Notes under the pieces: generated by a model | Databases searched by the model: none | Told to the model about the DNA's origin: nothing | Seen by the model: the letters and a program-made list of their open reading frames with translations, nothing else | Shown: one piece after another, positions 1-9,566 of the stretch | Numbering within the stretch: position 1 is the stretch's first letter | Layout: every line of letters starts with the position of its first letter | Position numbers and translations under genes: made by a program | Assembly (NCBI GenBank): GCA_945877575.1 | Contig: CAMDUE010000001.1 | Coordinates: forward strand, 310,001-374,000 | DNA from: Chitinophaga pinensis | Lineage (GTDB): Bacteria > Bacteroidota > Bacteroidia > NS11-12g > UBA955 | Direction of reading: 5' to 3' | DNA: 64,000 nt

Positions 1-662
1 AGTTGATTCGCGGCTATATGAATGAATCGTTTATTGAAAAACGGTTTAATTTTAACTCCATCTACCCTTTCATTGAAAAATAACAGGCGGTCTTCGGTGA
101 TTATCCAAGCAGGCTTCCCAACCAAGAGATGCGCATTATTTTCGAAAATATTGATTTTCTGATCTTGATGTTTTAGGGTTACAAAATAATTCATGCCATC
201 TTCTTGTTCCCTAAAATGAAACAACACCGAAGTTGGCTCATTAGCAAACTGAATTCTTTGTCCCATTGGCTCGCCCAATTTCCCAGACCAATAAAGCGGA
301 TAATCTTTTATGATATGGAGTAACTTAAGCAAATGTATCTCAATATACTCCCTAATCAATTTGGCCAACTCTGGATTGTAATGCTTTAGAATGAAATCAG
401 CCGGTTTCAATTTTTTCGTACCGGTGTAGAATTTCTTCATGATTACATCCATTTCGAACTTTTCGATGAGCTCTACTGCTGCTTTTTGCGCATTATCCAG
501 CTGAAAATAATCTGCATTTTGAATTCTAATACGCTGAAATGTCAACGATGGATTTCCATTATCCAATAACTGTACAGCATTGGCTTCCACTATGATACCA
601 AAATTAGCATGATTCACAAAAGTGAAAACAACTTCAAACTTTTTGGTATTTACAACTTCCAT
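1..662 (-). CDS. SNF2-type DEAD/DEAH helicase, N-terminal part (cut by left window edge)
   Basis: I translated this by hand from the minus strand: an ATG at 662-660 opens a frame without stops to base 1, giving about 220 residues, so the C-terminal part lies outside the window. The piece starts MEVVNTKKFEVVF and has mixed charged and aromatic segments with no signal peptide. It resembles the poorly conserved N-terminal region that precedes the SNF2 ATPase core in large (about 950-residue) Bacteroidota helicases; the helicase motifs themselves would be off the edge and are not seen. The family name is therefore an inference from the general look of the N-terminus; the existence of the gene is much surer. 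It is divergent from the methionine-sulfoxide reductase gene, with 84 bases between the two starts. Confidence 0.55.
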   Translation of the reverse strand, partial: MEVVNTKKFEVVFTFVNHANFGIIVEANAVQLLDNGNPSLTFQRIRIQNADYFQLDNAQKAAVELIEKFEMDVIMKKFYTGTKKLKPADFILKHYNPELAKLIREYIEIHLLKLLHIIKDYPLYWSGKLGEPMGQRIQFANEPTSVLFHFREQEDGMNYFVTLKHQDQKINIFENNAHLLVGKPAWIITEDRLLFFNERVDGVKIKPFFNKRFIHIAANQ

Positions 663-746
663 TCCCAAAATAAATCAAATAAACACGCAATTTACCTATA
701 ATTTACGGGATAAACACTGATAAAAATCAATTAATTTCGACACATC

Positions 747-1235
747 ATGAATGAGTTTTCTGTAGAAGGGTTAACCAAAGAAGAAAAATATCAATGGCTA
801 TTGAATAATTGGCCTCATTTTTTAGATTCTAAGGCACCATGGTTCTCTAATTTAAGCAATGCTATGGCTTTAATTAATGAATTATTCAACCATTGGTGGA
901 CAGGCATTTACTTGGTTGTTGACGGAGAACTTGTCTTGGGGCCTTTTCAAGGAACAAATGCATGTACCAGAATTGAATTCGGAAAAGGGGTGTGTGGAAC
1001 GGCTTGGAAACAAAAATGCACCCAATTGGTGCCCAATGTTCACGAATTTCCGGGGCACATTGCTTGCAGCTCGGCATCTAATTCTGAAATAGTGGTTCCC
1101 ATCTTTGATAGCGCTGGAAATGTTTGGGCTGTTTTAGATATTGACTCCGTGAATTTCTCTGAATTTGACCAAATTGATCAGCATTATTTAGAAAAATTCT
1201 GTCAAAATATTGGTTCACTGGGTCCTAAATTATAG
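747..1235 (+). CDS. msrC: Free methionine-(R)-sulfoxide reductase (GAF-domain fRMsr)
   Basis: A 162-residue, single GAF-domain cytoplasmic protein. This family reduces free methionine-R-sulfoxide to methionine with thioredoxin as electron donor, an oxidative-stress repair role. Three cysteines, Cys73, Cys83 and Cys107, have the 10- and 24-residue spacings of the catalytic and resolving cysteines of the E. coli enzyme (Cys84, 94, 118 as I recall). The flanking motifs GKGVCG, GHIACSSAS and SEIVVP are typical of fRMsr and not of cyclic-nucleotide-binding GAF domains. Cys91 is extra. The start is an ATG seven bases after a TAATTTCG promoter-like core at 732-739, so the 5' leader may be very short. 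The end of the gene is followed within 32 bases by the MFS transporter start. Confidence 0.88.
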   Translation: MNEFSVEGLTKEEKYQWLLNNWPHFLDSKAPWFSNLSNAMALINELFNHWWTGIYLVVDGELVLGPFQGTNACTRIEFGKGVCGTAWKQKCTQLVPNVHEFPGHIACSSASNSEIVVPIFDSAGNVWAVLDIDSVNFSEFDQIDQHYLEKFCQNIGSLGPKL

Positions 1236-1266
1236 GATTAACTTCATAATTCGTATCTTGCCGAAC

Positions 1267-2559
1267 ATGTCAAAAGACAGACCAAAAAAGAATATTGCTT
1301 TACTGATTATTGTAGCCTCTTTGGGCTATTTTGTTGATATTTATGATTTGATATTATTCAATATCATAAAAAAGGAAAGCCTCGATACCCTAGGTATAGA
1401 TTTCTTAACCAATGAAACCGTTCTTTTCAGATGGCAGATGGCAGGAATGCTTATTGGCGGTTTAATTTGGGGAATTTGGGGCGACAAAAAAGGACGAGTA
1501 AGCGTGCTTTTTGGAAGTATCCTTATTTACAGTATTGCAAATATTGCCAATGCATTTGTAACCACCTTAGAGGCCTATAAAATTTGGAGATTCATTGCGG
1601 GCTTAGGTCTTGCAGGCGAATTAGGTGCAGCTATAACGCTGGTGGCCGAATTAATGCCCATTAAAAAAAGAGGTGTTGGTACCATGATTATTGTGACTTT
1701 TGGAGCTTTAGGTGCCGTTGCTGCTTTTCTAGTTGCAGATAAAGGTGAAATCATTGGTGATTTTATAACTTCCATTATTGGAAAACCTTTAGCGAATTGG
1801 CAAGTAGCTTACATCGTGGGTGGTGTATTAGGATTGGTATTACTCGCCCTCAGAGCTGGCACATTTGAATCAAACATGTTTTCTCAAATGCAAGATGCTC
1901 AGGTAAAAAAAGGTAATTTTTTCAGCCTTTTTAAAACCCGAGATACGTTTTTAAAGTACCTTGCCTGCATTGTAATAGGTCTACCCGTTTGGTTTGTAGT
2001 TGGAATTCTTATCGCCCTTGCACATAGATTCCTTCCAGAAATCACAGGCAACCCTAACATAATGTTGGAAGTTTCTACCAAAGAAATGGTTTTATGGAGT
2101 TATGTAGGATTGTCATCTGGCGACTTAATATCTGGCATATTGTCTCAGTGGTTTCAAAGCAGGAAAAAAGTCATTCTATTTAATCTCATCTCCATCTTCT
2201 TTGTGATGACTTTATATCTTTACGGACCTGTTGGCTCTGCAAATTACTACCGCGTTTTAGCCACCTTATTGGGAATGGCAACCGGCTATTGGGCCTTATT
2301 TGTAACCAACGCCAGCGAACAATTTGGCACCAATATCAGAAGTACCGTTTCTGCAACCGTTCCCAATTTTGTGCGCGGCGGCGTGCTTTTGATTACCTGG
2401 GGATATGAATACTTTGAATCAGCATTGAAGTCAGTTTCTACCCATTACACCTTACATTCCGCTTATTTGGTCGGAATAATTTGTTTAGTCATAGCAATTT
2501 GGGGAACTTTGCGGGTCGAAGAATCCTTCCATAAGGATCTTGATTATTACGAATCCTAA
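1267..2559 (+). CDS. Major facilitator superfamily transporter (metabolite:H+ symporter type)
   Basis: A 430-residue integral inner-membrane protein with about 12 hydrophobic segments. The loop 2-3 motif reads GDKKGRVSV, the canonical MFS G-D-x-x-G-R-[KR] pattern. Segment 4 carries GLGLAGELGAAITLVAELMP and a later IRSTVSATVPNF loop, which places it with the sugar/metabolite:H+ symporter group (ProP/ShiA/NanT-like). The substrate cannot be read from the sequence. I chose ATG 1267 over an in-frame upstream TTG/GTG-type start at 1210, because the upstream start lies inside the preceding gene and the residues it adds are not MFS-like; TATCTTGC at 1254-1261 may be the promoter core. The 3' end overlaps the RNase R start by 20 bases, so the two are probably co-transcribed. 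Confidence 0.85.
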   Translation: MSKDRPKKNIALLIIVASLGYFVDIYDLILFNIIKKESLDTLGIDFLTNETVLFRWQMAGMLIGGLIWGIWGDKKGRVSVLFGSILIYSIANIANAFVTTLEAYKIWRFIAGLGLAGELGAAITLVAELMPIKKRGVGTMIIVTFGALGAVAAFLVADKGEIIGDFITSIIGKPLANWQVAYIVGGVLGLVLLALRAGTFESNMFSQMQDAQVKKGNFFSLFKTRDTFLKYLACIVIGLPVWFVVGILIALAHRFLPEITGNPNIMLEVSTKEMVLWSYVGLSSGDLISGILSQWFQSRKKVILFNLISIFFVMTLYLYGPVGSANYYRVLATLLGMATGYWALFVTNASEQFGTNIRSTVSATVPNFVRGGVLLITWGYEYFESALKSVSTHYTLHSAYLVGIICLVIAIWGTLRVEESFHKDLDYYES

Positions 2560-4666
2560 ATCATTGAAAAAGAATCAAAAACTTTCCTTGGCTGAAAAAG
2601 TCATTTTAGCCATTCTGGAAGACCATAAAAAAGGCAGTCTTAATGCACAACAAGTTTTTTTAAGAATTCCCAGAGAAGCTGGACTTAAAAAAGACACCAT
2701 TTACCATTCACTCCTCAGCTTGGTTCAAAAAGGATTGGTTCGCCAACCCACCAAAGGTCAATTCCAAAAAGCTCAAAAAAGCCAATCCATTCAGGCTAAA
2801 GTAATCAATAATTACGCCGGTGAATTGTTGCTAAAAAATACTGAAACCGATGAAATTATTAGAGTTCCATCCAGTCTTTTGCAACGATTTCTCCCCGAAG
2901 ATATCATTGAATTGGAATTCCTTAAACAAGGTAAAGGATCTGCTTTTTCTCCTCCCAAATTAATATCGCGTACACCAAGGCGTGTCATTGGAGTTCTCGA
3001 TATTTACAACGGAAACGCATTTTTACTCACAGGGAAAAGTGGTTACAAAGACATTAAAATCACCGAATCACCTTCAGATAAATTCGATGGTTGCAAAGCG
3101 CAGGTTGAAGTTTACGACTTCCCAGAAAACAGCAGATTTCCCCTAGGAAGAATCATTGACGTTTTTGGTAAACCCGGTGCGCACGACACTGAAATGCACG
3201 CCATTGTCGCTGAATTTGGTTTTTCCACCCGGTTCCCGGAGGATGTTTTAGCTGAGTCAGAAGTCATTTCTGAAACCATTGACGCGGCTGAAATAAAACG
3301 AAGAAGAGACTTTCGGTCAATCACAACATTCACTATAGACCCCGAAGATGCCAAAGATTTTGACGATGCAATATCCCTCGAAATAAATGATAAAAATGAA
3401 TTTGAGATTGGCATTCACATTGCAGACGTTAGTCATTACGTGAAGGAAGGCTCTTCCCTTGACCAAGAAGCAATTCAACGGGCAACATCCGTTTATTTGG
3501 TAGACAGAACCATACCAATGTTGCCGGAAAAACTAAGCAATAATCTATGTTCTTTACGTCCAAATGAAGATAGACTCTGTTTCTCGGTGGTATTAACTTT
3601 AGATCAAGACTATAAAATCATCAACCATTGGATTGGCAAAGGGGTCATTCACAGCGATAAACGCTTTTCCTATGAACAAGCGCAAATAGGCATCATTTCT
3701 GGTGAAGGTGATTTTGGAAAGGAATTGATCACTCTTAACACTATCGCTCAACATTTTGAAAAAATACGTTTTGACCGCGGTGCTCTTCGATTTGAAAGCA
3801 AGGAACTTAGATTTGAACTAGATGAGAAAGGTTTGCCAACCAAAGTAAAAGAAAAGGTTCGTTTTGAAGCACACAAAATGATTGAAACTTTCATGTTGCT
3901 TGCCAATCAAACTGTTGCCGTTCATGTTCATCAGCATTCAACACCTCCGCCTCCGTTCATATACAGAACCCACGATGAACCCCCACAAGAAAAACTCTTA
4001 GATTTTGCAAAGTTTTGTAAGTTGATGGGTTATCCCATTCAAATTGAAAACGAAAAAGTCTTAAGGAAATCTTTCAATAGTTTATTAGAAAGATCAGCAG
4101 GAAAACCTGAAGCTGACTTACTGCAGCAAATGTCAATAAGAACAATGGCAAAAGCTGTTTATACCGGTCAAAAAACATCTCATTTTGGATTGGCATTTGC
4201 CTATTACACGCATTTTACCTCACCTATTCGCCGTTACCCTGACCTATTGGCACACCGAATTCTTTTTGATTTATTAAATGCTAAATCCAGCACTTATAAT
4301 TCCGCTAACATAGAAGAATTAGCCAAGCATTCAAGTAACATGGAGCAAAAAGCTTCCGATGCCGAAAGAGCCAGTATCAAATACAAATTAGCTGAGCTTA
4401 TGAAACTGCATGAAGGAGAAATCTTTGAAGCTCGCGTCACTGGCGTAACCGAATGGGGAATTTACGCCACAATATTAGATTACCACGCCGAAGGCTTGAT
4501 TCGACTTACAGACATTAGAAAAGACCAATTCTATTTCGTTGAAGACCAACGAAAAGTAGTAGGAAGACGAACCAAAAGAGAATATCGACTTGGTGATATC
4601 ATTTCGGTCAGGGTAAAAAAAGCCAATTTGCTTGCAAGAAATATTGATTTAACTTTAATTGATTAA
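2540..4666 (+). CDS. rnr: Ribonuclease R (3'-5' exoribonuclease)
   Basis: A 708-residue RNase II/R family enzyme that degrades structured RNA processively from the 3' end. Visible in order: an N-terminal winged-helix-like region (residues 10-70), cold-shock OB folds (about 75-230), the RNB catalytic domain with the acidic Mg-binding motif IDPEDAKDFDDA (about 268) and the later SPIRRYPDLLAHR motif, and a C-terminal S1 domain (about 625-708) with GVTEWGIYA. The length is normal for Bacteroidota RNase R. No ATG is available at the 5' end: the frame begins with TTG at 2540, inside the MFS gene, with a second TTG at 2564, so the exact start is uncertain by a few codons. The next gene starts 14 bases downstream. 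Confidence 0.95.
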   Translation: MIITNPKSLKKNQKLSLAEKVILAILEDHKKGSLNAQQVFLRIPREAGLKKDTIYHSLLSLVQKGLVRQPTKGQFQKAQKSQSIQAKVINNYAGELLLKNTETDEIIRVPSSLLQRFLPEDIIELEFLKQGKGSAFSPPKLISRTPRRVIGVLDIYNGNAFLLTGKSGYKDIKITESPSDKFDGCKAQVEVYDFPENSRFPLGRIIDVFGKPGAHDTEMHAIVAEFGFSTRFPEDVLAESEVISETIDAAEIKRRRDFRSITTFTIDPEDAKDFDDAISLEINDKNEFEIGIHIADVSHYVKEGSSLDQEAIQRATSVYLVDRTIPMLPEKLSNNLCSLRPNEDRLCFSVVLTLDQDYKIINHWIGKGVIHSDKRFSYEQAQIGIISGEGDFGKELITLNTIAQHFEKIRFDRGALRFESKELRFELDEKGLPTKVKEKVRFEAHKMIETFMLLANQTVAVHVHQHSTPPPPFIYRTHDEPPQEKLLDFAKFCKLMGYPIQIENEKVLRKSFNSLLERSAGKPEADLLQQMSIRTMAKAVYTGQKTSHFGLAFAYYTHFTSPIRRYPDLLAHRILFDLLNAKSSTYNSANIEELAKHSSNMEQKASDAERASIKYKLAELMKLHEGEIFEARVTGVTEWGIYATILDYHAEGLIRLTDIRKDQFYFVEDQRKVVGRRTKREYRLGDIISVRVKKANLLARNIDLTLID

Positions 4667-4680
4667 AATTGTTAATTCTG

Positions 4681-5637
4681 ATGATGAACCTCTCTGATTT
4701 ACAAAAAGAATACGAAAAACACCTTTCATCCCACCCGTTCACCGGTAAGCCATCGAATCTTTATGACTCGATGAACTATATTCTTTCCTTAGGTGGTAAG
4801 CGAGTAAGGCCTTTATTGGCAATCATAGGCAACCAAATTGCAAACGGTGAAATTCATCATGGGCTAGAAGTTGCGCATATCATTGAATTATTTCATAACT
4901 TTTCTCTCATTCATGATGACATCATGGATCAAGCAGATATTCGACGTGGTCAACCCACCGTTCACAAAAAATGGGATGAGCCAACCGCAATACTTTCTGG
5001 TGACAACATGCTCGTTAAAACTTTTGAGTATTTATTGAATTATCAAGGTCCAAATAGAGAAATTATAGCCAAAATTTACACCCAAACTGCCATTGGTGTT
5101 TGTGAAGGACAGCAACTTGACATGGATTATGCTCAAATTCCCAACTCCGTTCACGAAGATGATTATTTGAACATGATCAAGCTAAAAACGGCCATTCTCT
5201 TGGGGTGTTCCCTTGAATGTGGATTCCTTTCTGGCGGTGGACATGTTGAAGACAGTGCATTATTTTATGACTTTGCCATTAACGTTGGAATGTCTTTCCA
5301 GTTAATGGATGATTATTTAGATGCATTTGGCGACGAGTTAAAAACAGGAAAAAAAGAAGGAGGTGACATTATTGAGGGTAAAAACACATGGCTCAAAATC
5401 AAATCTCATGATCTTTTTCCAGAAAAAACAGAAACTCTATTTTCAATGTCTCCTGAAGAGCGTGTTAATCCAACCATTGAATTCTGGAAATCTCAACAAA
5501 TTGACCAAGAATTGATCCTTAAAGCCAATGAATATCATCAAAACGCCTTATCGATTTTAAATACACTGACACAAAAAGGCTATAATATTCAACTACTTGA
5601 TGATCTTGCCCATTGGCTCTTAGATAGACAACATTAA
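4681..5637 (+). CDS. Polyprenyl (trans-isoprenyl) diphosphate synthase
   Basis: A 318-residue all-helical prenyl transferase that condenses isopentenyl diphosphate onto an allylic diphosphate. Both Asp-rich metal-binding motifs are present: DDIMD (about residues 79-83) and DDYLD (about 209-213), along with GGKRVRP for diphosphate binding. A Phe five residues before the first motif is the pattern of short-chain (FPP/GGPP) synthases; the family otherwise also makes octaprenyl chains, so product length is an inference. GGPP would be a carotenoid precursor, which fits the CrtY-Blh gene at 60.4 kb. ATG 4681 and 4684 are adjacent and either may be used; an upstream TTG at 4669 is less likely. It is the last gene of the MFS-rnr run and ends 11 bases from a convergent gene. 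Confidence 0.9.
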   Translation: MMNLSDLQKEYEKHLSSHPFTGKPSNLYDSMNYILSLGGKRVRPLLAIIGNQIANGEIHHGLEVAHIIELFHNFSLIHDDIMDQADIRRGQPTVHKKWDEPTAILSGDNMLVKTFEYLLNYQGPNREIIAKIYTQTAIGVCEGQQLDMDYAQIPNSVHEDDYLNMIKLKTAILLGCSLECGFLSGGGHVEDSALFYDFAINVGMSFQLMDDYLDAFGDELKTGKKEGGDIIEGKNTWLKIKSHDLFPEKTETLFSMSPEERVNPTIEFWKSQQIDQELILKANEYHQNALSILNTLTQKGYNIQLLDDLAHWLLDRQH

Positions 5638-5648
5638 TATTATCCTGT

Positions 5649-8600
5649 TTAGTGCAATATCAGAACCGTTCCAGTTTTCTGGTATTCCTTGTCATTCCAT
5701 CCATCAAAGGTCAAAAGCCAGGCATAAACTCCATCGGGTGCAGGTTTACCATTAACCGTTCCATCCCACTGTGTTTTCTTGTTTGATGATTCCCAAATTT
5801 TTTGTCCCCATCTATTGTAAACCTTCATTGAATATTGACGGGCAAAAACAGGAACCGTACCCCAAATATCATTTAGATTGTCTTGATTCACAGTAAAAGC
5901 ATCAGGTACCCAAACCTCAGGAGGCTGAATCAAATAAATCCAGTTGCTTTCGGTTGTAGCGTTGTAGTTGGTTTTTCCCAAAGACACTTGTTCAATTCCC
6001 TTTACTCTATACCAATATCCGCCCCAATCATAATCTAAATCAGCGTCTCGAAAAGTAAATATGGAAGGCACTCCAGAATATACAGGCTGAAAAAGTGGTC
6101 TCCCCCCATATTTGCGTTCAAGAATCCATTGGCTGCTACCAAGTTCCCAACCCTTATAATCCAACCAATTCAAATCAAAATGATAATCTGGCGCCTCGGT
6201 TGCATTACCATTAATTACAACGGTACACCCCTCATTGGATGGCTTAGAAATGTGACCGCATTTATCAACCACTATAATCTCATAGCAATAGGAATAATCA
6301 TCCACTTTCACCGCTGAATCACTTAAAAAGGTATCGGTTGTAATAAAATTTGGTGTGATGTATTGTGGCTTAGCCCCTCGTGGATATTTGTAGACCTCAA
6401 ATTCTTTGAAATCAGGTTCCTTACTAGATTCCCAAAGCAAATCAACCCTAAAATCCTCAAAAACCGATGCAGAAATCATGTGTACATTGTCAATGGGCGT
6501 ATTGAGTTCTCTCACGGTACACCAACTATTTAATGGATTGGTTTTAACATTGCAAATATTAACTCCAATGATCTTGTAACAATAATTTTGCAGATTGGGT
6601 GTCACTACATTACCATCCAAAAAAGATCCTGCATTAGAGCTCCTGATAGTATCTATAATTGAGACATTTCCTTGTGGATCTATTTTTTCTAGTAAGAAGT
6701 ATTTAAAAAATGCAGTTGGAACAGTAGTTGCGGGCCAAGCAACTTTCATTTCCTTGTTTACACGATCATAACTCACACAAATGGCATCAGGCGGATTAAC
6801 CACTGGTGGTTCCTTCACCACAATTTTGACCAATCTAAAAATGGTATCAGCTTCTGGGCAACCGCAATCAAAAATCATGAGCTGCAAAACGGCTGTGTCT
6901 TTTGAAAAACTGCTGCATTGAGTATTCCAAGTCAAATTAAATCGTGCCCTATTAATACCTTCATAAGTAGTTATGATTGCAGTATCTGAACCGGCCATTC
7001 CGGCTCTATTTAGCCATTTTGCTTTTATTCTCAATGTATCAAATACATCTGGGTCTGAAGCCCACATAGTGAAGTTAATGGGTTGAGTCGCAATTACCTC
7101 CACCAATGTGTCGTTCATTGAGGGAATTTTATTTAAATTCTCAAAGTCAATTTTAAACAGAGCATTGTTGCAATTTGAACTATTATTAATTCTAGAATAT
7201 GCATTTGGCGTAGTTGGGTAAATGCCATTCCTTCTGCAGCCAGCACATACTGATTGATAAATAATTCCTTTCTTATCGAATCTACTGGTTCCTCCATCCA
7301 CGTGTTCTTCTGCTTCTTTTGAGCCAGAGGTCATACCACCAAAAAAAGTAGCATAAGCCAAATTATACATGTTTTTAGAAAAAACAGCTACATAAAAGTC
7401 ACTTCCGTCGGTTGTTCTTTGATAGGCATCACCCGTAATAGGAAGATTTCTGGTAGAACCTTTATTACGGTGGGTCTTAGGATTCCCAGTAAATACATCG
7501 TATAGTGAACTATTAGTTGCCCCACCCCAACCTGAAATAAAAATTCTTTCACAACGATCAATCAAAAAGGCTGATGGGCTAATATTTGGCAAATTGGTAT
7601 TGGAACCAAAAGTGGTTTGAAGTTCAACTTGATTAAGATATCTATTGAAACGTGTGATGAACTGACCTTTATTGGGGTCATTATATCGTGCATTGATTAC
7701 TGGCAAAGGTGCTTCTGTATGACCAAATATATATGGTCTACCCGAATTATCGGTTTGAACAAAATAGGATTGATCATACGAATTGGTTCCGTAATATCTT
7801 CCTGAAAGTAAACTACCCGTATTATTGGTTAATCGTAAAATAATTCCATCAACATCACCAATGAAATTATTAATCCATTTTGCACCATATTTATTAGAAA
7901 ATTGCTTTCCGTTAGTACCACCAGTTGCGTAAATATCACCAGAATCACCTAATGCTATTCCATAGATAGCAGTATACGAGTTATCAGCAGAATAAATGAG
8001 CCTTGACCATCGTAAATTGGAAAGGTTTCCATCTAACGAAAATACTACCCCACTCATTTTAGGACCAGAAATTGGCGAAGATTCAACCGTATTTGGAAAG
8101 TCAAAAGAATAGGTAAAGCCTCCAATGTAAACATTCTTATTATCGGTGATTATTTCACCTCTAAATTCATCGGCATAATTGTAAAGAAGTGGAAAATCAT
8201 TTACATCTTGAGTGGATCGATCTGCACCCACCGCATCCATTTTAGATCCACCCACAAAAGTAGAACCCTTTAATTGAGTACCCGTTGAATTCAATTTCAC
8301 CACAAAAAATTCATATCCGGTATTGGGTAAATGATTATATGGCTTGGGACTTGTAATCATAGGAAAGTCCAAACTCGTCGTCGAACCCATGATAAACAAG
8401 TTATTCAAAGAATCAACTACCATACTATGGGGTTGCTCATTTCCAGAACCACCTAAATAGGTGCAATAAAGAAGCTGACTTCCACTCTGATTAAACTTTA
8501 AAATTGCTCCGTCTCTGCTACCACCATAACCTAAATTCTCATCTTCACCGCCACCAAAATTGAGTTGGATTGCTCCGGCAGAAGTAGGTAATCCAATGTC

Positions 8601-9464
8601 AAAAACTGTTCCACCTGAATATCCGTTACCTAAATCATCGTATGTACCAGTACAACCGAAATTATCGGCAAATGAACCTGAATAAGTACTAAAAACAAGA
8701 ATCGGATCAATAACCAAGTCGGAGTTTGATATAGAATTAATTTCAGTATTTAATCCTTCACTTTGAGCATCTGTTCCTCCCCAATGATAAGAAATAACAT
8801 TTTTATCAATTCTGTAATGAAGTTGTTCTACTGTTTTTTGTCCATCTTCATCAATAAAATAAACCAAGGGTATACTCTCAAAAAATTCATGGTTCTTGGA
8901 ATTGATTTTCAATTTCTTCGAGTGAACCATTTGAACATTGGCACCTTCAAATTGATATTTAATTTGATCCAACCAGTTGATTTTTTTTGAATCATGGATT
9001 AACCAATTGTATTTAATCCCTGAATTGGTGCATTTAAATTCAAGATCTACCCCATCGTACACATTTTTGAAAAGAATTATTTCTCGCTTTCTGATATCAG
9101 TTGACCATTTTTGAGGATTACTACCTTTGATAAAATTGTAAATTTCTTCGGAAGAATCTCCTTCAAATTGATAATTTGATAGATTCGCACCAAAAAAATC
9201 CAAATGAACAACATCACAATTAAGCGTTAAATGATCAACCGTCTTATCATGCAGACTTTCAAGTTCTTCTTCTTTAAGTAATTGGATCCATATACCCGAC
9301 TTAGTAAACCATAATTGTCCAAAATTCAAGGGTAATTTTGCTATGACATTATCAGAATGCTGGTTTTTATTCGGAATAAACTGTGGGTTTGTACCATCAA
9401 TGGCAAAAACATTGACCGAAATCAATGATGTTAACAACCATATATACCAACCTTTTAGATTCAT
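5649..9464 (-). CDS. Giant T9SS type-B cargo protein (DUF7948-like N-terminus, SBBP-type repeats, CHU_C)
   Basis: A 1271-residue secreted surface protein. It begins with a clear signal peptide (MNLKGWYIWLLTSLISVNVFA). Residues about 40-260 look like the DUF7948 domain. Residues about 270-760 carry propeller-like SBBP repeats of the form GGSGNEQPHSMVVDSLNN. Residues about 890-1180 contain Ig/fibronectin-like segments. The last about 85 residues form the gliding-motility-associated C-terminal (CHU_C, type B) domain: VPDAFTVNQDNLNDIW, the YNRWGQKIWES block, WDGTVNGKPAPDGVY and a hydrophobic end. The CHU_C domain directs export through the T9SS whose parts are encoded at 42-49.7 kb. Its molecular function is not known; adhesion or a surface-coat role is an inference. 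It is convergent with the prenyl synthase gene. Confidence 0.9.
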   Translation of the reverse strand: MNLKGWYIWLLTSLISVNVFAIDGTNPQFIPNKNQHSDNVIAKLPLNFGQLWFTKSGIWIQLLKEEELESLHDKTVDHLTLNCDVVHLDFFGANLSNYQFEGDSSEEIYNFIKGSNPQKWSTDIRKREIILFKNVYDGVDLEFKCTNSGIKYNWLIHDSKKINWLDQIKYQFEGANVQMVHSKKLKINSKNHEFFESIPLVYFIDEDGQKTVEQLHYRIDKNVISYHWGGTDAQSEGLNTEINSISNSDLVIDPILVFSTYSGSFADNFGCTGTYDDLGNGYSGGTVFDIGLPTSAGAIQLNFGGGEDENLGYGGSRDGAILKFNQSGSQLLYCTYLGGSGNEQPHSMVVDSLNNLFIMGSTTSLDFPMITSPKPYNHLPNTGYEFFVVKLNSTGTQLKGSTFVGGSKMDAVGADRSTQDVNDFPLLYNYADEFRGEIITDNKNVYIGGFTYSFDFPNTVESSPISGPKMSGVVFSLDGNLSNLRWSRLIYSADNSYTAIYGIALGDSGDIYATGGTNGKQFSNKYGAKWINNFIGDVDGIILRLTNNTGSLLSGRYYGTNSYDQSYFVQTDNSGRPYIFGHTEAPLPVINARYNDPNKGQFITRFNRYLNQVELQTTFGSNTNLPNISPSAFLIDRCERIFISGWGGATNSSLYDVFTGNPKTHRNKGSTRNLPITGDAYQRTTDGSDFYVAVFSKNMYNLAYATFFGGMTSGSKEAEEHVDGGTSRFDKKGIIYQSVCAGCRRNGIYPTTPNAYSRINNSSNCNNALFKIDFENLNKIPSMNDTLVEVIATQPINFTMWASDPDVFDTLRIKAKWLNRAGMAGSDTAIITTYEGINRARFNLTWNTQCSSFSKDTAVLQLMIFDCGCPEADTIFRLVKIVVKEPPVVNPPDAICVSYDRVNKEMKVAWPATTVPTAFFKYFLLEKIDPQGNVSIIDTIRSSNAGSFLDGNVVTPNLQNYCYKIIGVNICNVKTNPLNSWCTVRELNTPIDNVHMISASVFEDFRVDLLWESSKEPDFKEFEVYKYPRGAKPQYITPNFITTDTFLSDSAVKVDDYSYCYEIIVVDKCGHISKPSNEGCTVVINGNATEAPDYHFDLNWLDYKGWELGSSQWILERKYGGRPLFQPVYSGVPSIFTFRDADLDYDWGGYWYRVKGIEQVSLGKTNYNATTESNWIYLIQPPEVWVPDAFTVNQDNLNDIWGTVPVFARQYSMKVYNRWGQKIWESSNKKTQWDGTVNGKPAPDGVYAWLLTFDGWNDKEYQKTGTVLILH

Positions 9465-9533
9465 TAAAAAATCAAATTTCGTACTTCTTTACATAAGATC
9501 ACCTACATAGACGTTAAATTTGGGTCAGAAGTT

Positions 9534-9562
9534 TTTGCGAAAAATGCAAAAACTTACCTTTG
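9534..9562 (+). promoter_or_regulatory. Promoter of fmt (predicted leaderless)
   Basis: TTTG at 9534-9537 and TACCTTTG at 9555-9562, 17 bases apart, match the Bacteroidota -33/-7 consensus. The -7 element ends four bases before the fmt ATG, so transcription would begin at or within a base or two of the start codon. Confidence 0.7.
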
Positions 9563-9566
9563 CACC